DNA of 64,000 nucleotides. Source: Kingdonia uniflora. Taxonomy: Eukaryota > Streptophyta > Magnoliopsida > Ranunculales > Circaeasteraceae. The notes below the pieces were generated by a model. That model saw only the letters and a program-made list of their open reading frames with translations, did not search any database and was not told the origin of the DNA. Positions 21,709-33,240 of the stretch are shown in pieces; the first letter of the stretch is position 1; each line of letters opens with the position of its first letter. The stretch covers positions 1,550,001-1,614,000 of the forward strand of contig JACGCM010000440.1 of the NCBI GenBank assembly GCA_014058105.1, in the 5' to 3' direction. A program made the translations under genes and the position numbers.

Positions 21709-22832
21709 TGAAAATTTTTATTTGTCTTATTTCACATTTGTGGAGTCTCGTGGTTGTCTCAGTCAAAGACACTAACAAAATAAAGATCGCTGGATAGAAG
21801 GTAAGTAGAACTCACTGATAAAGGGAGGGCTTTTATATGTATTGTCGCTCGAACGAGTTTTCTTGTCGTTCGAACGAGTTGCCATGTCCTCTGGAAATTT
21901 GGCCCATAGATAATTATCGTTTGAACGAATTTTCTTGTCGTTGGAACGAGTTGTCATATCCTCTGGAAATTTTAGAAATTTGGCCCATAGACAATTTTCG
22001 TTCGAACGAGTTTTCTTGTTGTTTGAACGAGTTGCCATGTTCTCTGGAAATTTGGCCCATAGGTAATTGTCGTTCGAACGAGCCTTTTTGTTGATCGAAC
22101 GAATTGTCAACTTTCTAGGGTTTTGGACGACATTAGATGTAAGTCAATCGAACGACATTAGGTCTCGTTCGAACGACTCTCGAGAGAAATTGGTTAACTA
22201 TTTAAGCAAACTCTATTTCTTTTTCTCGTCAAGTCTTTTGTTTTGGCAAAACGTTTATTTTATTTTTGAAAAACTCCAACTACTTTATCTGAGAGTGTGA
22301 ATTCAATATCAATTAAGCATCTTCTAATCCTGAGATTGATGTTGAGCCAGTTTTACAATACTTCCTGCATATTGTTCAAGAGCGATTCAAGAAGAAGATT
22401 CTTGGTGTGAGATCAAGAAGGGTTGTTGCGAGAACAGAAGAAGATTCTTGGTGTGAGATCAAGAAGGGTGGTTGCAAGAACAGAAGAAGATTCTTAGCGT
22501 GAGATTAAAAAGGGTTGTTGCGAGAACAGAAGAAGATTGGGTGTAAAGCTTTAGTCAGAAGAGTGATAATCATGAGACGAGGTTATCGAGTCGATAAGCT
22601 TAATTCAGATTAAATTCTTTTTGATTAGTGGATTATTTCTTGTCGATTTCATTGACAATGACCTATAGTTTTTCTCCCGAGTAAAGTTTCCACAGTGCAA
22701 ACAATTGCCTGTGTCTTTTAATTCATTGTCTTTACTTTTGATTGTTTCTGTTTAATCCTAGATCATTGATTGATATGAATTATCTTGACCTAATTTATCA
22801 AAATACATTAAATACGAGCACATAGAATTTCA
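21709..22832 (+). repeat. 3' LTR of the SIRE-like element
   Basis: It aligns along its whole length with 11697-12790, starts TGAAAATT and ends AGAATTTCA. It contains the same TTCGAA repeat array (21841-22165), TATA-like box and triplicated 44-bp motif (22395-22530). It is 30 bp longer than the 5' copy, partly from an extra repeat segment around 21965-21980. Confidence 0.95.
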
Positions 22833-22837
22833 AAAAT
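22833..22837 (+). repeat. Right target-site duplication of the SIRE-like element
   Basis: AAAAT, identical to 11692-11696. The Athila-like integrase reading continues directly after it. Confidence 0.95.
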
Positions 22838-23136
22838 CATTTGTGCCAAACCAAAAAGTCTTACTGTACTCTTCTAGGTTGTAATTTTTTTTTGGCAAAA
22901 TATGATCACGATGGACCAAGCCTCTTATTGTTAAATCGGTATATCTACATGGGGCGGTTGAGGTTGAAGAACCGAGTACTGGCAAAATAAAAAAAGTGAA
23001 CGAGCAAAGACTTAAGCCTTATTATGAACATTTTAGCTACACCAATGAAGACTTAAAGTTTTTTGACCCCGTTTATGAGTACCAACCCGGCTCTTACTCA
23101 GTTTGGAGGTACTTCATTTTGTCTAGCTCAAGATAG
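22838..23136 (+). pseudogene. Athila-like integrase C-terminal part
   Basis: Reading on from the codons left of the copia insertion, this segment gives the usual Ty3/gypsy integrase tail: a VPNQKVLLY block, then a YLHGAVEVEEPSTGKIKK segment, and QRLKPYYEHF. It ends at TAG 23134-23136. It is the small DNA-binding end of the enzyme, 11.1 kb away from its catalytic core. A few stops are present. Confidence 0.88.
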
Positions 23137-24470
23137 TAAACTTAGAGCTAATTGAGGGGTAACCCAAGTCATATCAGGTACTATGTTCCGATTTTCTTTC
23201 CCATCTTTAAAAGGTACATTCTCGAATATTGAAGACAATTGATCTTAATAGTTTGGGGGTGGGGTAAAATCATTCACATTTTTTATACTTTTTAAAGAAA
23301 AGAGAGGTCATTCTAGTAATTTACGAGATTCTTTAGCAAATTTTAACATACTTAGAAATATTTGATCGTGGTCTAATATATTTTTTATCGTAAAAACCTT
23401 AAAATTTAAATTTTTGCTAAATATATGCTTAGAAAATATTAGAAAACAATCCTAAAGCTAGATATATTATTCTTTAATTAGAAGCAGTTTTAATTTAACT
23501 AATATTTTCAAAAAAGTTGCACTTTACGGAAGTGTTGCATTTACTACTTTTGCTTGGATTTTGACCAATCTAAGGGAATCTAGTATTTTAGGTAGGAATG
23601 ATCCACTATAAGGGAAAATAACTGCTTAAGAATATGTTCAATCCTGAAATAATAAAGTAAGAATTTTTATAAGCAAAAATAACTCTAAAAAAAGAACTTT
23701 CACTATGCAAGGGTACTTGCAGGATTAAAACCTTATAAAGGAAGAATTATCACCAATCTTGAGTATTACCATGAACTATGTGAAAGGAGCAAGAAAAATA
23801 TCTACTTGTGAGAATCTAGAGCCTAGGTTACGAAGGGGCACCAAAACCTTGCAACCTAAGCCAACTGTCGAGATTGTCGACCGAAAACTTATATACGGAG
23901 GCTTCACCTAGGAATCCATGTACCCAAATAAAATGACTTCTAGTTATTCCTCGAAATCAATAACTGGATTCAAATTGACTAAAACACTTATCAAACTAAC
24001 CATTGGATTTGCTTTACAAAATACGAGACGACTGGATATTGACTCAAGAACCTCTAAACAAAGTTGTTCGTGTAATAACTATTTTTACTATATTTGAGGG
24101 TATTAGAAAAATATTTGAAGTCTCACCTAATTATTTGATAGTATCTCAAGTTTTAAAAAGATTTCGAGATCTTCTACTTAAATATTTGTGAAAGAATTCT
24201 TTTAGGGGGTTTTCCTTCTTAAATGTTTTTGCCATTGTCAAATGTTGACAAGTTAGATGAAATGACCTAAAAAGTTTCTAAACTATAATAATGCCCTTAT
24301 CGAATTTTGTGGGTACAGGTACTACAAACCCTTACGAGACAAAATTTGTCCTATAGGGGCAACCTATAGGTTTAACGGCTTGCTGCATACGTTAAATATA
24401 ATCATCTTAACCACAAAAGAGCTATGCTTTTGTTCTTTTCTTTGCTCGGTGACTTGCAAAGTTTAAGTTT
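23137..24470 (+). other. 3' internal region of the Athila-like element
   Basis: About 1.3 kb between pol and the PPT. A GTTTGGGGGTGGGG run at about 23251 resembles an internal polypurine tract. The 62-codon ORF 24003-24191 is the only open frame; its counterpart near 31660-31860 is broken, so it is probably not coding. The part from 23988 belongs to duplication unit 1. No env-like ORF is visible. Confidence 0.6.
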
Positions 24471-24479
24471 AGGGGTATT
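24471..24479 (+). other. Polypurine tract of the Athila-like element
   Basis: An AGGGGTA-type run just before TGATGGGCATG. The unit 2 counterpart is TTGGGGGTATT at 32084-32094. The G run is shorter here. Confidence 0.65.
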
Positions 24480-24790
24480 TGATGGGCATGCAAAATAACC
24501 ACATTTTACCTATGACTTAATATTTATTATCCTTAATTTTATTATTGAACATAACTTGTAAAACTAAATTTTGAATATTAGGTCACATGGTGCTCATTTA
24601 CTAAATATGTACAATTACTGGGATGTATAGCTCAAAAGATGAATTGCTGGAGAAGGTTATAAAGTTGTCAAACACATGGGTCCTACATGGAGAGGATATA
24701 CTTTAGAGGATAACTCTTGGAGTACATTTTTATGTGCATTCATGGCATAGGTTACAATTTCATATTAAATGTAAAAAACCACTCCTTCAT

Positions 24791-24799
24791 CTATAAAAG
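24791..24799 (+). promoter_or_regulatory. TATA-like box in Athila-like LTR
   Basis: CTATAAAAG, conserved at 32409-32417 in the unit 2 LTR. Confidence 0.6.
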
Positions 24800-24970
24800 A
24801 GAGGTGGTGTGCTCATAAAAATCATCCAATTTTGAGAAAATCATTCATGTAGAGTGTAAGAGAGCATTGATGAAGTAAGTTGGTGCAAGTCTTGTAAGTA
24901 TTTAAAGCATTTAATTTTGTAAGTCAATGAAATTCCTCTTTTTGTTCTTAGTTTATGTTACTTTCATTCT

Positions 24971-25155
24971 CATATTATTTTTTGGAATGCATCCACTCTT
25001 CCGAGGTAGATCCGAGCAACATACTTCATGGATAAACAAGGAATAGCCACGATTAGGCAGTAAAGTAGTGGCCAGGCTTTATGTCCTCTACATGTATTAT
25101 TGCTTTGCTAAATAAATGAAAAATATATTCGTCCAAAAAAAATCCCATATTATTT
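24971..25155 (+). mobile_element. Short poly-A retroposon inside the Athila-like LTR
   Basis: The LTR sequence is interrupted by 165 bp (24981-25145) flanked by the 10-bp direct repeat CATATTATTT at 24971-24980 and 25146-25155. The other two LTR copies have a single uninterrupted site. The insert has an AATAAA-type signal at about 25112 and a run of eight A at 25135-25142. These are marks of LINE-mediated retroposition of a 5'-truncated LINE or a transcript. I do not recognise the source sequence. Confidence 0.8.
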
Positions 25156-25926
25156 AGATTTTATAGTTGTTATAATGGCCGGCTAATTCATCTCTAGGGG
25201 TGAGGATGAAGCCGCCATTAGCATGTAATGTCACATATTATGTATTGTTTTCTCCAACCACATATGAAAAAATATTAATGAAACCTATCGTTATGACATG
25301 AGAAATTCGTTATCATCATATGATCCCTTTAAATAGAAATATAAGTTGAGTTTTGTAATTTTTCCAAGGCATGCTACTAATTAACATTTCATAGTTAGTA
25401 TAAAATTTCATGACATGTGTTTTAGGTGCATACTTAGTTCATACAATATATTTTACTTGTCTTTTTATGCATGGGTTACATTGATATGAGTTCTATATTC
25501 GTTCTTGATATTTTGGGAGAAATAATGCTAAATTATGTTGATATTATGTGTCGATGAATTCCGAAACCCCAAGATTTTCTTTCTTGATAAACAAACTATA
25601 TCATTGGTTTTGCAATTTTATAACCTTAGATTACTAAAACACAAGACAAAATCTAATTTCTAGTCCCGTTTGAAAGTGACCGACACTCGATTTCTACCAT
25701 TACAAAACACAATATTTTGACCGATATCACTAATAAATTTCTCACCCTAGAAAACTCTTTCCTCAAGGTGTCAATAATCAATTGCAATTCGCTAACATCC
25801 TACAAATTACATTTTTTATATCAAATCAAGGAAAAAAATCCATTTTACCAAACCAACAAGTTACATTCCAAAACACAAAATTTCTTTCAAAAAAGAAAAA
25901 AAATTAAATACCCTACATATATTAAT

Positions 25927-28744
25927 CTACCTTCTCTTGATCCATTGCTTCTCGAACTTGAGCTTGCTCAAGAGGGGTAGTACTATCCAAATCCAAAATA
26001 GCCTTTCGAGCAGGTGGCCTGCCAACAACAATTTTATCCTATTCCTCATCAGGCCCCACGATATCTGCAAATAATCCTTCCATAATAGCCATGATGTTAG
26101 AATTAGAGTAGCCGTCCTCCTGAAGTTGCTGAATAAGGTTATCACTAGCAGCACACACTTCATTAAAATTTTGCGTAGACTCTCCCCAGCTTATCCACAA
26201 TCACTTGAAAAAAGGCGTTTAGATTAGCAACCTCTAAACAAAATTTCACTGTCTCTTTCGGCAGCACACTTACCCGCCTCTGCTCCAGCTCGGCAGTCTG
26301 CTTCTGTAAGAACTTGCTACCATCCTCAATGTCGAGAGTGAGACCCTTTAGAACATGGGAAACCTATACAAAAACAATATAAGAATGAAAAATAGAGATC
26401 GCATATATGAAAGTAATCAAGATACCTCAACTTAGCCTCCGAAGCTTAATTTTCACAGCAGATTTAACTTTAGAAGCATCAGACACAACAAGGGCCCTCA
26501 AACTAATTTCCAAAGTTAGCACATCAGCATCCAAATTAGGCTTTATATCGGCCTCCTTTATTTTAACCTCAGAAGGTGTTGAAGGGCTATTAACAACTCT
26601 TCTCTTCTTCGAGGCAATTTTGGTCTCCTCACCATCTTCGATTCCAGACTCAAAGATGGTTGTCTTCCAATATTTCTTCCTAGCAATTCTTCGGCCTAGG
26701 TTGACTAAACTAGTCCTTGATGGTTATGGCTTAAACACCACTACTGGGACTTTTTGGACCTTCAGTATCGTAACACCGGTGATCACAGATGTATCCTGAA
26801 CTGGTAAAACCGTCGTTAAAGACTAGCCAATATCTGCCATCTTCCTCTTCGCCTGGGATTTCTGAACCTTGAGAGACTTACTATTTAATTTCTTATGCTT
26901 GCTTATACCAAGATCGTCTAGCACACCTTGAAGTTCAGTACCTTCTCGAGCTACGATGTCAATAATGGATTCTTCTCAGACAGCGCTGCGCAGTGGGGAT
27001 CTGCCAAGAAAAACATTCATTTTAAAGAAAAAGCCTGAAAAAGGAATTCATTTTGAGATTCAGAATATCAGCTTGCGTTCCTTAAACGATCTATATGATA
27101 TATCCAAGACGTCCTCATAAACTCGCTGCATACATCCTCCCCTCACCCAAATAAGGTTATAATTTCATACTTTCCTAGCAGAATCAAGGTTGAAAAATTG
27201 AGGTCTTGAATAAACAGAAGAAAAGTAAGCACCCCCAGTGGCGCTAAAATAATTAACGTTGTAATTCTTCAGCACATCTCCTAAAATCAATCTCCTCTCC
27301 TTTCCCTCCTCAGTCCACAGTGAATTTAGTATTTTGCAATCACCTCGTATACATTTTCATTTAACTGGGCAGGGCAATATTTGACCCCATTCATGATACC
27401 CTTAGAAAAATTGCTCAGAGGAAGACTCAGTTCATGGTTAAGTAACATTGGAACCATTCTTCCTAATCATCCAACTCGTCCCTGATAAAATATTCTAGTG
27501 AGATTTCATCAAAAATTCCTCTAGCGACCTTCTCCTACTGTAAATCAAGAAGTGGATAGAATGAACTATCCCCTTCTTCAATAAAATACTTCCTATACAT
27601 CTTCTTCCCAAACTCTAGTACACCTGCCCCCACACCTTTCAGAGTACTCTTGTACTTGCAAATTTGCCTCATGGGATCAGCCCCCTCAAGATAAATATGT
27701 AAGATATTAGGGAAATCGACATGATCATCATCATCACTCTTACCATCTACCCTTAATTTAGCCTCATCATCAGATACTACTATAGTATCAGGGGTCCTGG
27801 TACTAATGCGATCAACCTTATACCCAGCAGAGGTCACATCTTTATTATTTATATTCACCTCAGTTATAGTTTGAATAGGGTCAATATAGAATAAGGAACT
27901 CAAAGCATAAGGTATCCTATTTATGAATACTTTAGTACGCATCTGCACCTACATGGAGGCCTATGTATTTTATCAATTTCAAGTCCCTGAGTTCATATTT
28001 ATTTAACAAACAAAAATGTACTTATAAATCTCATTAACAATCACATATTAATATATTTCCTATGATACCAAATAAAAATAGATTAATTTTCTATTTTCCC
28101 CAATTTTCAGTAGATAACAAACAGATACACTTTTCAAATATGGAAATGATTTTTCAAAATTCAAACCAAAACTAAAAGAAAATTATAACTATAATCCCAA
28201 AACTCCAATCACATCAGAAAAAATGGAGATTAACATGTAAAATTCACTAACCTTTAATGGCAGAATACGAAATAGGCCCAACACTCCTCTTCCTCTTCAC
28301 CAAATGCTCTGGTAACGAATCTCTCTTTTCCTCCAGAAAGTATAAAACTTATTTATCTCTATTGGAACGATTCAATATCGTTTGTTTTTTCTCTCTGGAA
28401 ATTCTACACTCTAATTTTTTTTATATTTTTCTCTCTCTCTAGATAGATTTTCTTCTCTCTGAACTTTAAAACCTTTTAAAGGAAGAAGGAGGAAAATTAT
28501 TTATAAGGTGTCATTCTAACTGCTGACAGATATTGATAATTGTCCAAGTTGTCCTCAGTTTTTTAACCGAGGCATCATTTCCCCTTTTCATGTCAGACAA
28601 CTCATGACTTTTGGAAAATAAATTCCTTTCTTCATTGCAACCGTTAAAATACTTATAATAAAACACATCTCTTTCTCTCTCTCTGCTCATCCTTCTCTCA
28701 GGCTTCCCTACCTTCATGGCAATCCTAACTAGCTCGTTGCACAA
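25927..28744 (-). pseudogene. Antisense ORF-c of element B (spliced gene)
   Basis: Minus-strand exon remnants from right to left. First, 28511-28744 (77 codons, basic Arg/Glu-rich). Second, 27535-27948 (137 codons; acidic DDEAKLR, then KKMYRKYFIEEGD), continued with stops to about 27080 by a segment related to the DLCSTGRGWNKDLLIVRG block of element D. Third, a broken segment around 26930-26450. Last, a coiled-coil-like C-terminus around 26360-25927 containing QLQEDGYSNSNIMAIMEG. Splice donors that are GTAAGT in element C are mutated here (GCAAGC at about 27076, CTAAGT at about 26434). This is the more decayed duplicate. Confidence 0.6.
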
Positions 28745-29116
28745 GATCGAACTGGATACTTCACAAACTCTGTGGCAATCGGCATATCTACCTAAACTAA
28801 CAATAAAAACTCAAAGTATTTATTAGTAAATTGATGGAATTATCAATGTGATTTAAATTTAAAACTTAGATCATTCCAGCAAGATATGCAGAAACCAAAG
28901 ACCAGATCAAAGAAGGTACAACTGATTATTTAATATTATCCTCTTTATTTCACCAATCCAAGTCAAATAACCTACACATAAATTTATTTCCTTAAGATAG
29001 TTACATTTAAAACAACCGAGGTGCCTTATAACACCATACCTGATAACTTTACCACCAGCGATCATCTCGTTCTCCTAGGTTATCTCATCAAGAACAATCT
29101 CTCTTGCAGTAATCAT

Positions 29117-29344
29117 TCAAGCTTCCAACTCGGCAATCAAATCACAAAAAATGTCACACCAAAAGTGTGGGTCTACCTTAATTTCTCTCTCCTTTGAATT
29201 TAAACCTTTCATATGCAAAACATAAATAGGTATCTCGGCATCATAACCGAGCAACTCAAAAATCCATTCACGAACTTCAGCTATCTTTATCACCAAACGC
29301 TCTTTAACAGCATTATGAGCCCTCTGCGACTGAGTTCTCACCAT
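29117..29344 (-). pseudogene. Antisense ORF-b of element B
   Basis: 75 codons starting MVRTQSQRAHNAVKERLVIK, with the core IAEVREWIFELLGYDAEIP. This is the best-preserved ORF-b in the window. The element C copy at about 36640-36900 is homologous but interrupted. Its start MV.T plus a basic/helical N-terminus resembles the start of ORF-a (MVTTRGQNLEARVL), so the two may be paralogues. Function unknown. Confidence 0.6.
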
Positions 29345-29719
29345 GATTCATGTACATAATTTACTGGCAAACTAACTCTATTTATAAATAAAGAAAGAAT
29401 TTTATATTATCAAATCCCATATATCAAGGAATAAGAATACTCAAGGATAAAGATAAACAGTGTCACAGTTATCCATAACAATAATAACACAACTAAATCG
29501 ATAGACTTCAATGTGAAGGTTGAAATAATAATGCAAGTTATACAAAGATGCCGATTAAATATCAAGCAGACATGTCATCATAGCTCGTGGAAGTTATTTT
29601 GCACAGAATAAAGCACAAAATATAAAATTTTACATGATTATAATCAGTTTGCCAAAAAATATAACAACGGCAGTTCGAAAGAAATTTTTTATTACTTAAA
29701 AAAAACACAAATAAAAAAT

Positions 29720-30018
29720 ACTAATCATACACAGGACAACCACGGATCCTCTTCGAGAGAACACCAACAATTTATTCTCCTCCAAGATAACCTGCTCTGC
29801 GATACGCCACAGACCGTCCCTGTGCTGCTCAGCATCCTAGATAATGTATTGAAATTGAAACATATTAAAGAAGTCATCATCTACCTCCTCCACCTCCCCC
29901 TTTTCTATACTATAGTAATTTGGTGGGACAAGGATAAGAGTTTCTTCTACAAGGAACTGAGTGCCAAAATACCCATTGTCACTTTAGCCTCTCAGGTCAG
30001 GCTTCTAGTTGTGACCAT
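29720..30018 (-). pseudogene. Antisense ORF-a of element B
   Basis: Starts at the ATG on the minus strand at 30018 (MVTTRSLT) but reaches a stop after a few codons and has later frameshifts. The downstream sequence aligns with intact ORF-a of element C (37200-37511) at DNA level. The plus-strand frame 29822-30073 is its shadow. Confidence 0.55.
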
Positions 30019-30350
30019 TGTCACTTGCACAGAGAAATATCATAAGAAAGGAATATACTTGAATGAAGAATGATGGTCAGAAGATAAAGAATAGATATTT
30101 ATAGCCATAATTACATTCAATGTTTGCAATCACTTCCAAAGAAATCAACATTAAAAGCAGCAGTTTATGGGAACTTCAATAGTCAACAACAATAGCAGAA
30201 GTCCAGTCTCCAATAGTTAACAACAATTCCAAAAATAAGAATTACACGTCGGCAACAAATCTAAAATTTACTTTGATAGACAGACCGGTTCAAATTTCAA
30301 CAATAAGCTCAATTCGAACTTCTTAACTCAAGTTACCTGTGCCTTCAGTT

Positions 30351-30363
30351 GAGAGGGGGCAAT
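30351..30363 (+). other. Polypurine tract of element B
   Basis: GAGAGGGGGCAAT directly before LTR2. Confidence 0.8.
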
Positions 30364-30855
30364 TGTAGGAACAGTCCCTCGAGTTACAATAACAACGAAC
30401 TGCTACAATACCAGACTCATGCAAAATTTGGAGGGCATACACCTTATTGATGTTGACACTTGGACCACGAACATAGAAGAGACGTGGCTCGAACACTCCA
30501 ATAATATAGAAGAATGAGTCAAGGACACATGCCCCAAGAACTGGCAGTTATAGGAAAAACCTCCACTCTTTCCCCCAATCTAGGAGAATGTGTTGACATA
30601 CATGAATTGAGGATGAAATCAATAAATAGGACAGTGGAGATATGAAACATCAAATTAGATTTGAGAGATAAACAATAGACTCAGGTGATCTACTATTAGG
30701 ATCTCAACTACTGTAAACTCTAAGAAACTCAAGCAATAAAGCTATCTTTCAAAATCATCAAGTTGAGGACGTAATTTTTGCCTATTAAGAATTTTTCCAC
30801 GCTAAAACTTGTGTCACTTTATATCACATGTTTACAATTGTGTGTTACAGGTACA
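30364..30855 (+). repeat. LTR2 (3' LTR of element B)
   Basis: Starts TGTAGGAACAGTCCCTCGAG and ends CAGGTACA, giving TGTA...TACA termini, 492 bp. It is homologous throughout to LTR3 (37857-38352) and only terminally to LTR1. TTTAGTGTTAGAG follows; it could be a degraded primer site, but the same bases follow LTR3 because of the duplication. Confidence 0.8.
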
Positions 30856-31640
30856 TTTAGTGTTAGAGACTATATGATCAACGAATTTAGGTCCTTAAAA
30901 TACCCATATTCAAACCTTGAATTTTATCGCATAATTTACCATAAATTGAGATCATACTAAAGTGGAGAGGCACGGTATTGTCACAAACGTCCTTATATTG
31001 AAGAACGCCCAAAAGTAATTAAGAAGACATTGTAATCTACTTTGTGAAACTTGCTAAAAATATGTCCCAAGATGGGTCAAGAAATGGTAGTTTTTGGATC
31101 GCGTTATGGCACATGTCTTAACCTATACACTACTAAAACAGTTCCTTCTTTTGAATTAGATTACTTAAGACATGCCCTCCAGTGTGCCATAAGGCATGTT
31201 CAAGAGAAATTTGAATTTCCCAAACAAATTGTTGATGTGTTATTGTCAAGGTGAACCCCACTGAATGATGTAGTTGTACAGAAGCCACTAATGACGTGGT
31301 TGGTGGCGTGTTCCGGGTAGCGGCGGTCTTACCTGAGGTATCCTTTGTGGGACCAAGTTTTAACTTTGCTGTTGAGGAAGCTTTGTGGACTGGGCTAAAC
31401 TGCTGTAGTGGGTTTAATTGTTGAAATAGGTGGAACACGAGTTCAACATATATTAAGGTCAGAATAGGGTATGGTATACCTAGCAACACCCGATCACTCT
31501 CTCTACTTTCTTTTTCCCTGAGTTCTAATTTTCTTTTAGTCACAAAAACTTTGAAATTGTTGACTGGGGTTTTAACCTCAGCCCCAATTACGATTAAAAC
31601 TCCGATTGAAGGTGTTCCTTGAACTTTATTAAGTAGCTGA
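30856..31640. other. Unassigned tail of duplication unit 1
   Basis: Shared with 38353-39136. Two overlapping frames on opposite strands exist (31051-31254 plus, 31133-31543 minus, 136 codons, Thr/Ser-rich), neither intact in unit 2. In unit 2 this DNA joins a minus-strand primer-site-like motif at about 39689, so it may be the gag region of a minus-strand retroelement fragment. Confidence 0.4.
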
Positions 31641-32094
31641 TCGCAATTATCAAACTGACCGTTGGATTTATTTCATGAAATGCGAGACGACTGGATATTG
31701 ACTCAAGAACCTCTAAACAAAGTTGTTCATGCAATAACTATTTTCACTTTACTCGAGGGTTTTAGAAAAATATTTGTAGTCTCACCTAATTATTGGATAG
31801 TATCTCAAGTATTAAATAGATTTCTGAGATCTTCTAGTTAAATATGTGTGAAAGAAATAAATTTTAAGGGGTTTCCCTTCTTAAATTTTTTTGCCATTAT
31901 CAAATGTTGACAAGTTAGATGAAATGACCTAAAAAGTTTTAAAACTATTTTAATGCCCTTAATGACTTTTGTGGGTACAGTCATTGCAAACCCTCATGAG
32001 AACAAACTAAAGGTAATCGTCTTAACCATGAAAGAGTTATGCTTTTGTTCTTTTCTTTGCTTGATGACTAACAAACTTTAATTTTGGGGGTATT

Positions 32095-33240
32095 TGATGG
32101 ACATGTAAAATGACCACATTTTCCCTACGACTTAATGTTCATTATCCTTAATTTTATTATTAAACATAACTTGCAAAACTAATTTTTTGCATTTCAGGCC
32201 ACATGGATCTCATTTTCTAAATATGGACAATTACCGGGATGTATAGCTCAAAAGATAAACTGCTGCAGAAGGTTGTAAAGTTGTCAAGCACATGGGTCCC
32301 ACATAGGAAGGTAACACTTTTGAGGATAACTTTTGGAGGTTATATTTTTATGTGCATTTATGGTATAGGTTACAATTTCATATTAAATGTAAGAAACCTC
32401 TCCTTCATCTATAAAAGAAGAGGTAGTGGGCTCATAAAAATCATCCAATTTTGAGAAAATCATTCTTGTAGAGTATAAGAGAGCAATGTTAGAGTAAGTT
32501 GGTGCAAGTCTTGTAAGTATTTAGAGCATTTCATTTTGTAAGTCAATAAAATTTCTCTATTAGTTCTTAGTTTATGTTCCTTTCATTATCATATTATTTA
32601 GATTTTATAGTTGTTATAATGGCCGGCTAATTAATTTATAGGGGTGAGGATTAAGCCATAATTAGCATGTAATGTCACATATTATGTATTGTTTTCTCCT
32701 ACCACATATAAACAAATGTTAATGAAACCTATCACTATGACATGAGAAATTCATTATCATCTTATGATTTCTTTAAATAGAGATATAAGTTGAGTTGTGT
32801 AATTCCCAAAAGTTGTATTAATTATTTTTACCCAAATCTCTTTAAATAGGTATTAATGTTGTATTTTTCCAAGGCATGCTACTAATTAACATTTCATAGT
32901 TAGTATAAACTTTCATGAGATACGTATTTTGAACATACTTAGTTTATACAATATATTTTACTTATCTTTTTATGCATGGGTTACATTGGCATGAGTTTTA
33001 TATTCATTCTTGATATTTTGGGAGAAATAATGCAAAATTATGTTGATATTATGTGTCAATTGTGGTGAATTTTGGAGCCCCTAGATTTCTTTCTTGATAA
33101 ACAAACTATATCATTTATTTTGCGATTTTAGAGCCTTAGATTGTTAAAACACAAGACCAAATCTAATTTCTAGTCCCGTTTGGAAGTGAACGACACTCGA
33201 TTTCTACCTATTACTAAACACCAGATTTTTACCGTTATCA
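32095..33240 (+). repeat. Athila-like LTR (unit 2)
   Basis: Starts TGATGGACATG, ends CCGTTATCA, 1146 bp, with a PPT (TTGGGGGTATT) and about 0.4 kb of Athila internal DNA before it. It is the duplicate of 24480-25729 without the retroposon. It keeps a segment of about 60-70 bp around 32805-32875 lost in unit 1. Confidence 0.9.

Larger units (their letters stand above)
11697..22832 (+). mobile_element. SIRE-like Ty1/copia element, complete but defective
   Basis: An 11.1-kb element with LTRs of 1094 and 1124 bp, a methionine-tRNA-type primer site, gag with zinc knuckle and coiled coil, pol in copia order (protease, integrase, RT, RNase H), a 3.9-kb 3' region with an env-like ORF, a PPT, and a perfect AAAAT duplication. 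The env-like ORF after pol, the long gag spacer and the overall size fit the SIRE (Maximus) lineage. RT has lost its catalytic motif and there are many stops, so it is not autonomous. Confidence 0.93.
4400..25729 (+). mobile_element. Athila-like Ty3/gypsy element (interrupted)
   Basis: The plus-strand element contains a 5'-truncated LTR, a primer site, a long leader, degraded gag, protease, RT, RNase H and integrase, an internal 3' region, a PPT and a full 3' LTR. The copia element at 11697-22832 splits the integrase gene. Removing it restores the integrase C-terminal frame across the junction. Gag and protease wording (for example LFPFSLPGKPKNRLQ and the protease block around 8440-8720) is typical of Athila relatives. 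It is defective: the 5' LTR is truncated, the protease active site is lost, and there are many stops and frameshifts. Confidence 0.85.
24480..25729 (+). repeat. Athila-like 3' LTR (unit 1)
   Basis: It starts TGATGGGCATGC and ends CCGATATCA. It matches 32095-33240 throughout and 4400-5070 over its 3' half. It contains a TATA-like CTATAAAAG (24791-24799) and an inserted 165-bp retroposon with its duplication. It lacks a stretch of about 60 bp near 25352 that both other copies keep. Confidence 0.9.
25730..30855 (+). mobile_element. Tat-like element B, 3' fragment
   Basis: The right flank of the Athila-like LTR consists of antisense ORFs c, b and a, a PPT and LTR2. The 5' side (LTR, gag, pol) is absent, cut by the Athila-like LTR at 25729. 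Same module as element C. Confidence 0.75.
23988..31640 (+). repeat. Tandem duplication unit 1
   Basis: This 7.65-kb block recurs in the same order and orientation at 31647-39136. It holds the Athila-like 3' internal end, PPT and LTR, the Tat-like element B 3' end with antisense ORFs and LTR2, and an unassigned tail. Offsets are 7659 bp at the start, 7511 after the Athila LTR and about 7495 at the end. The drift is explained by a retroposon and small indels. The copies are clearly diverged by eye, so the event is not recent. Confidence 0.85.

Noticed and set aside
21772..22110. 112-codon minus-strand ORF and its plus-strand partner in the SIRE-like 3' LTR
   Set aside because: Both are repetitive translations of the TTCGAA repeat array; the partial match in the 5' LTR follows from LTR identity.
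24003..24191. 62-codon plus-strand ORF as an env-like gene of the Athila-like element
   Set aside because: Short, frame not kept in unit 2, no signal peptide or membrane span.
31133..31543. 136-codon minus-strand ORF as a possible host gene
   Set aside because: Broken in the duplicate at 38640-39050 and not recognised; more likely a retroelement remnant.
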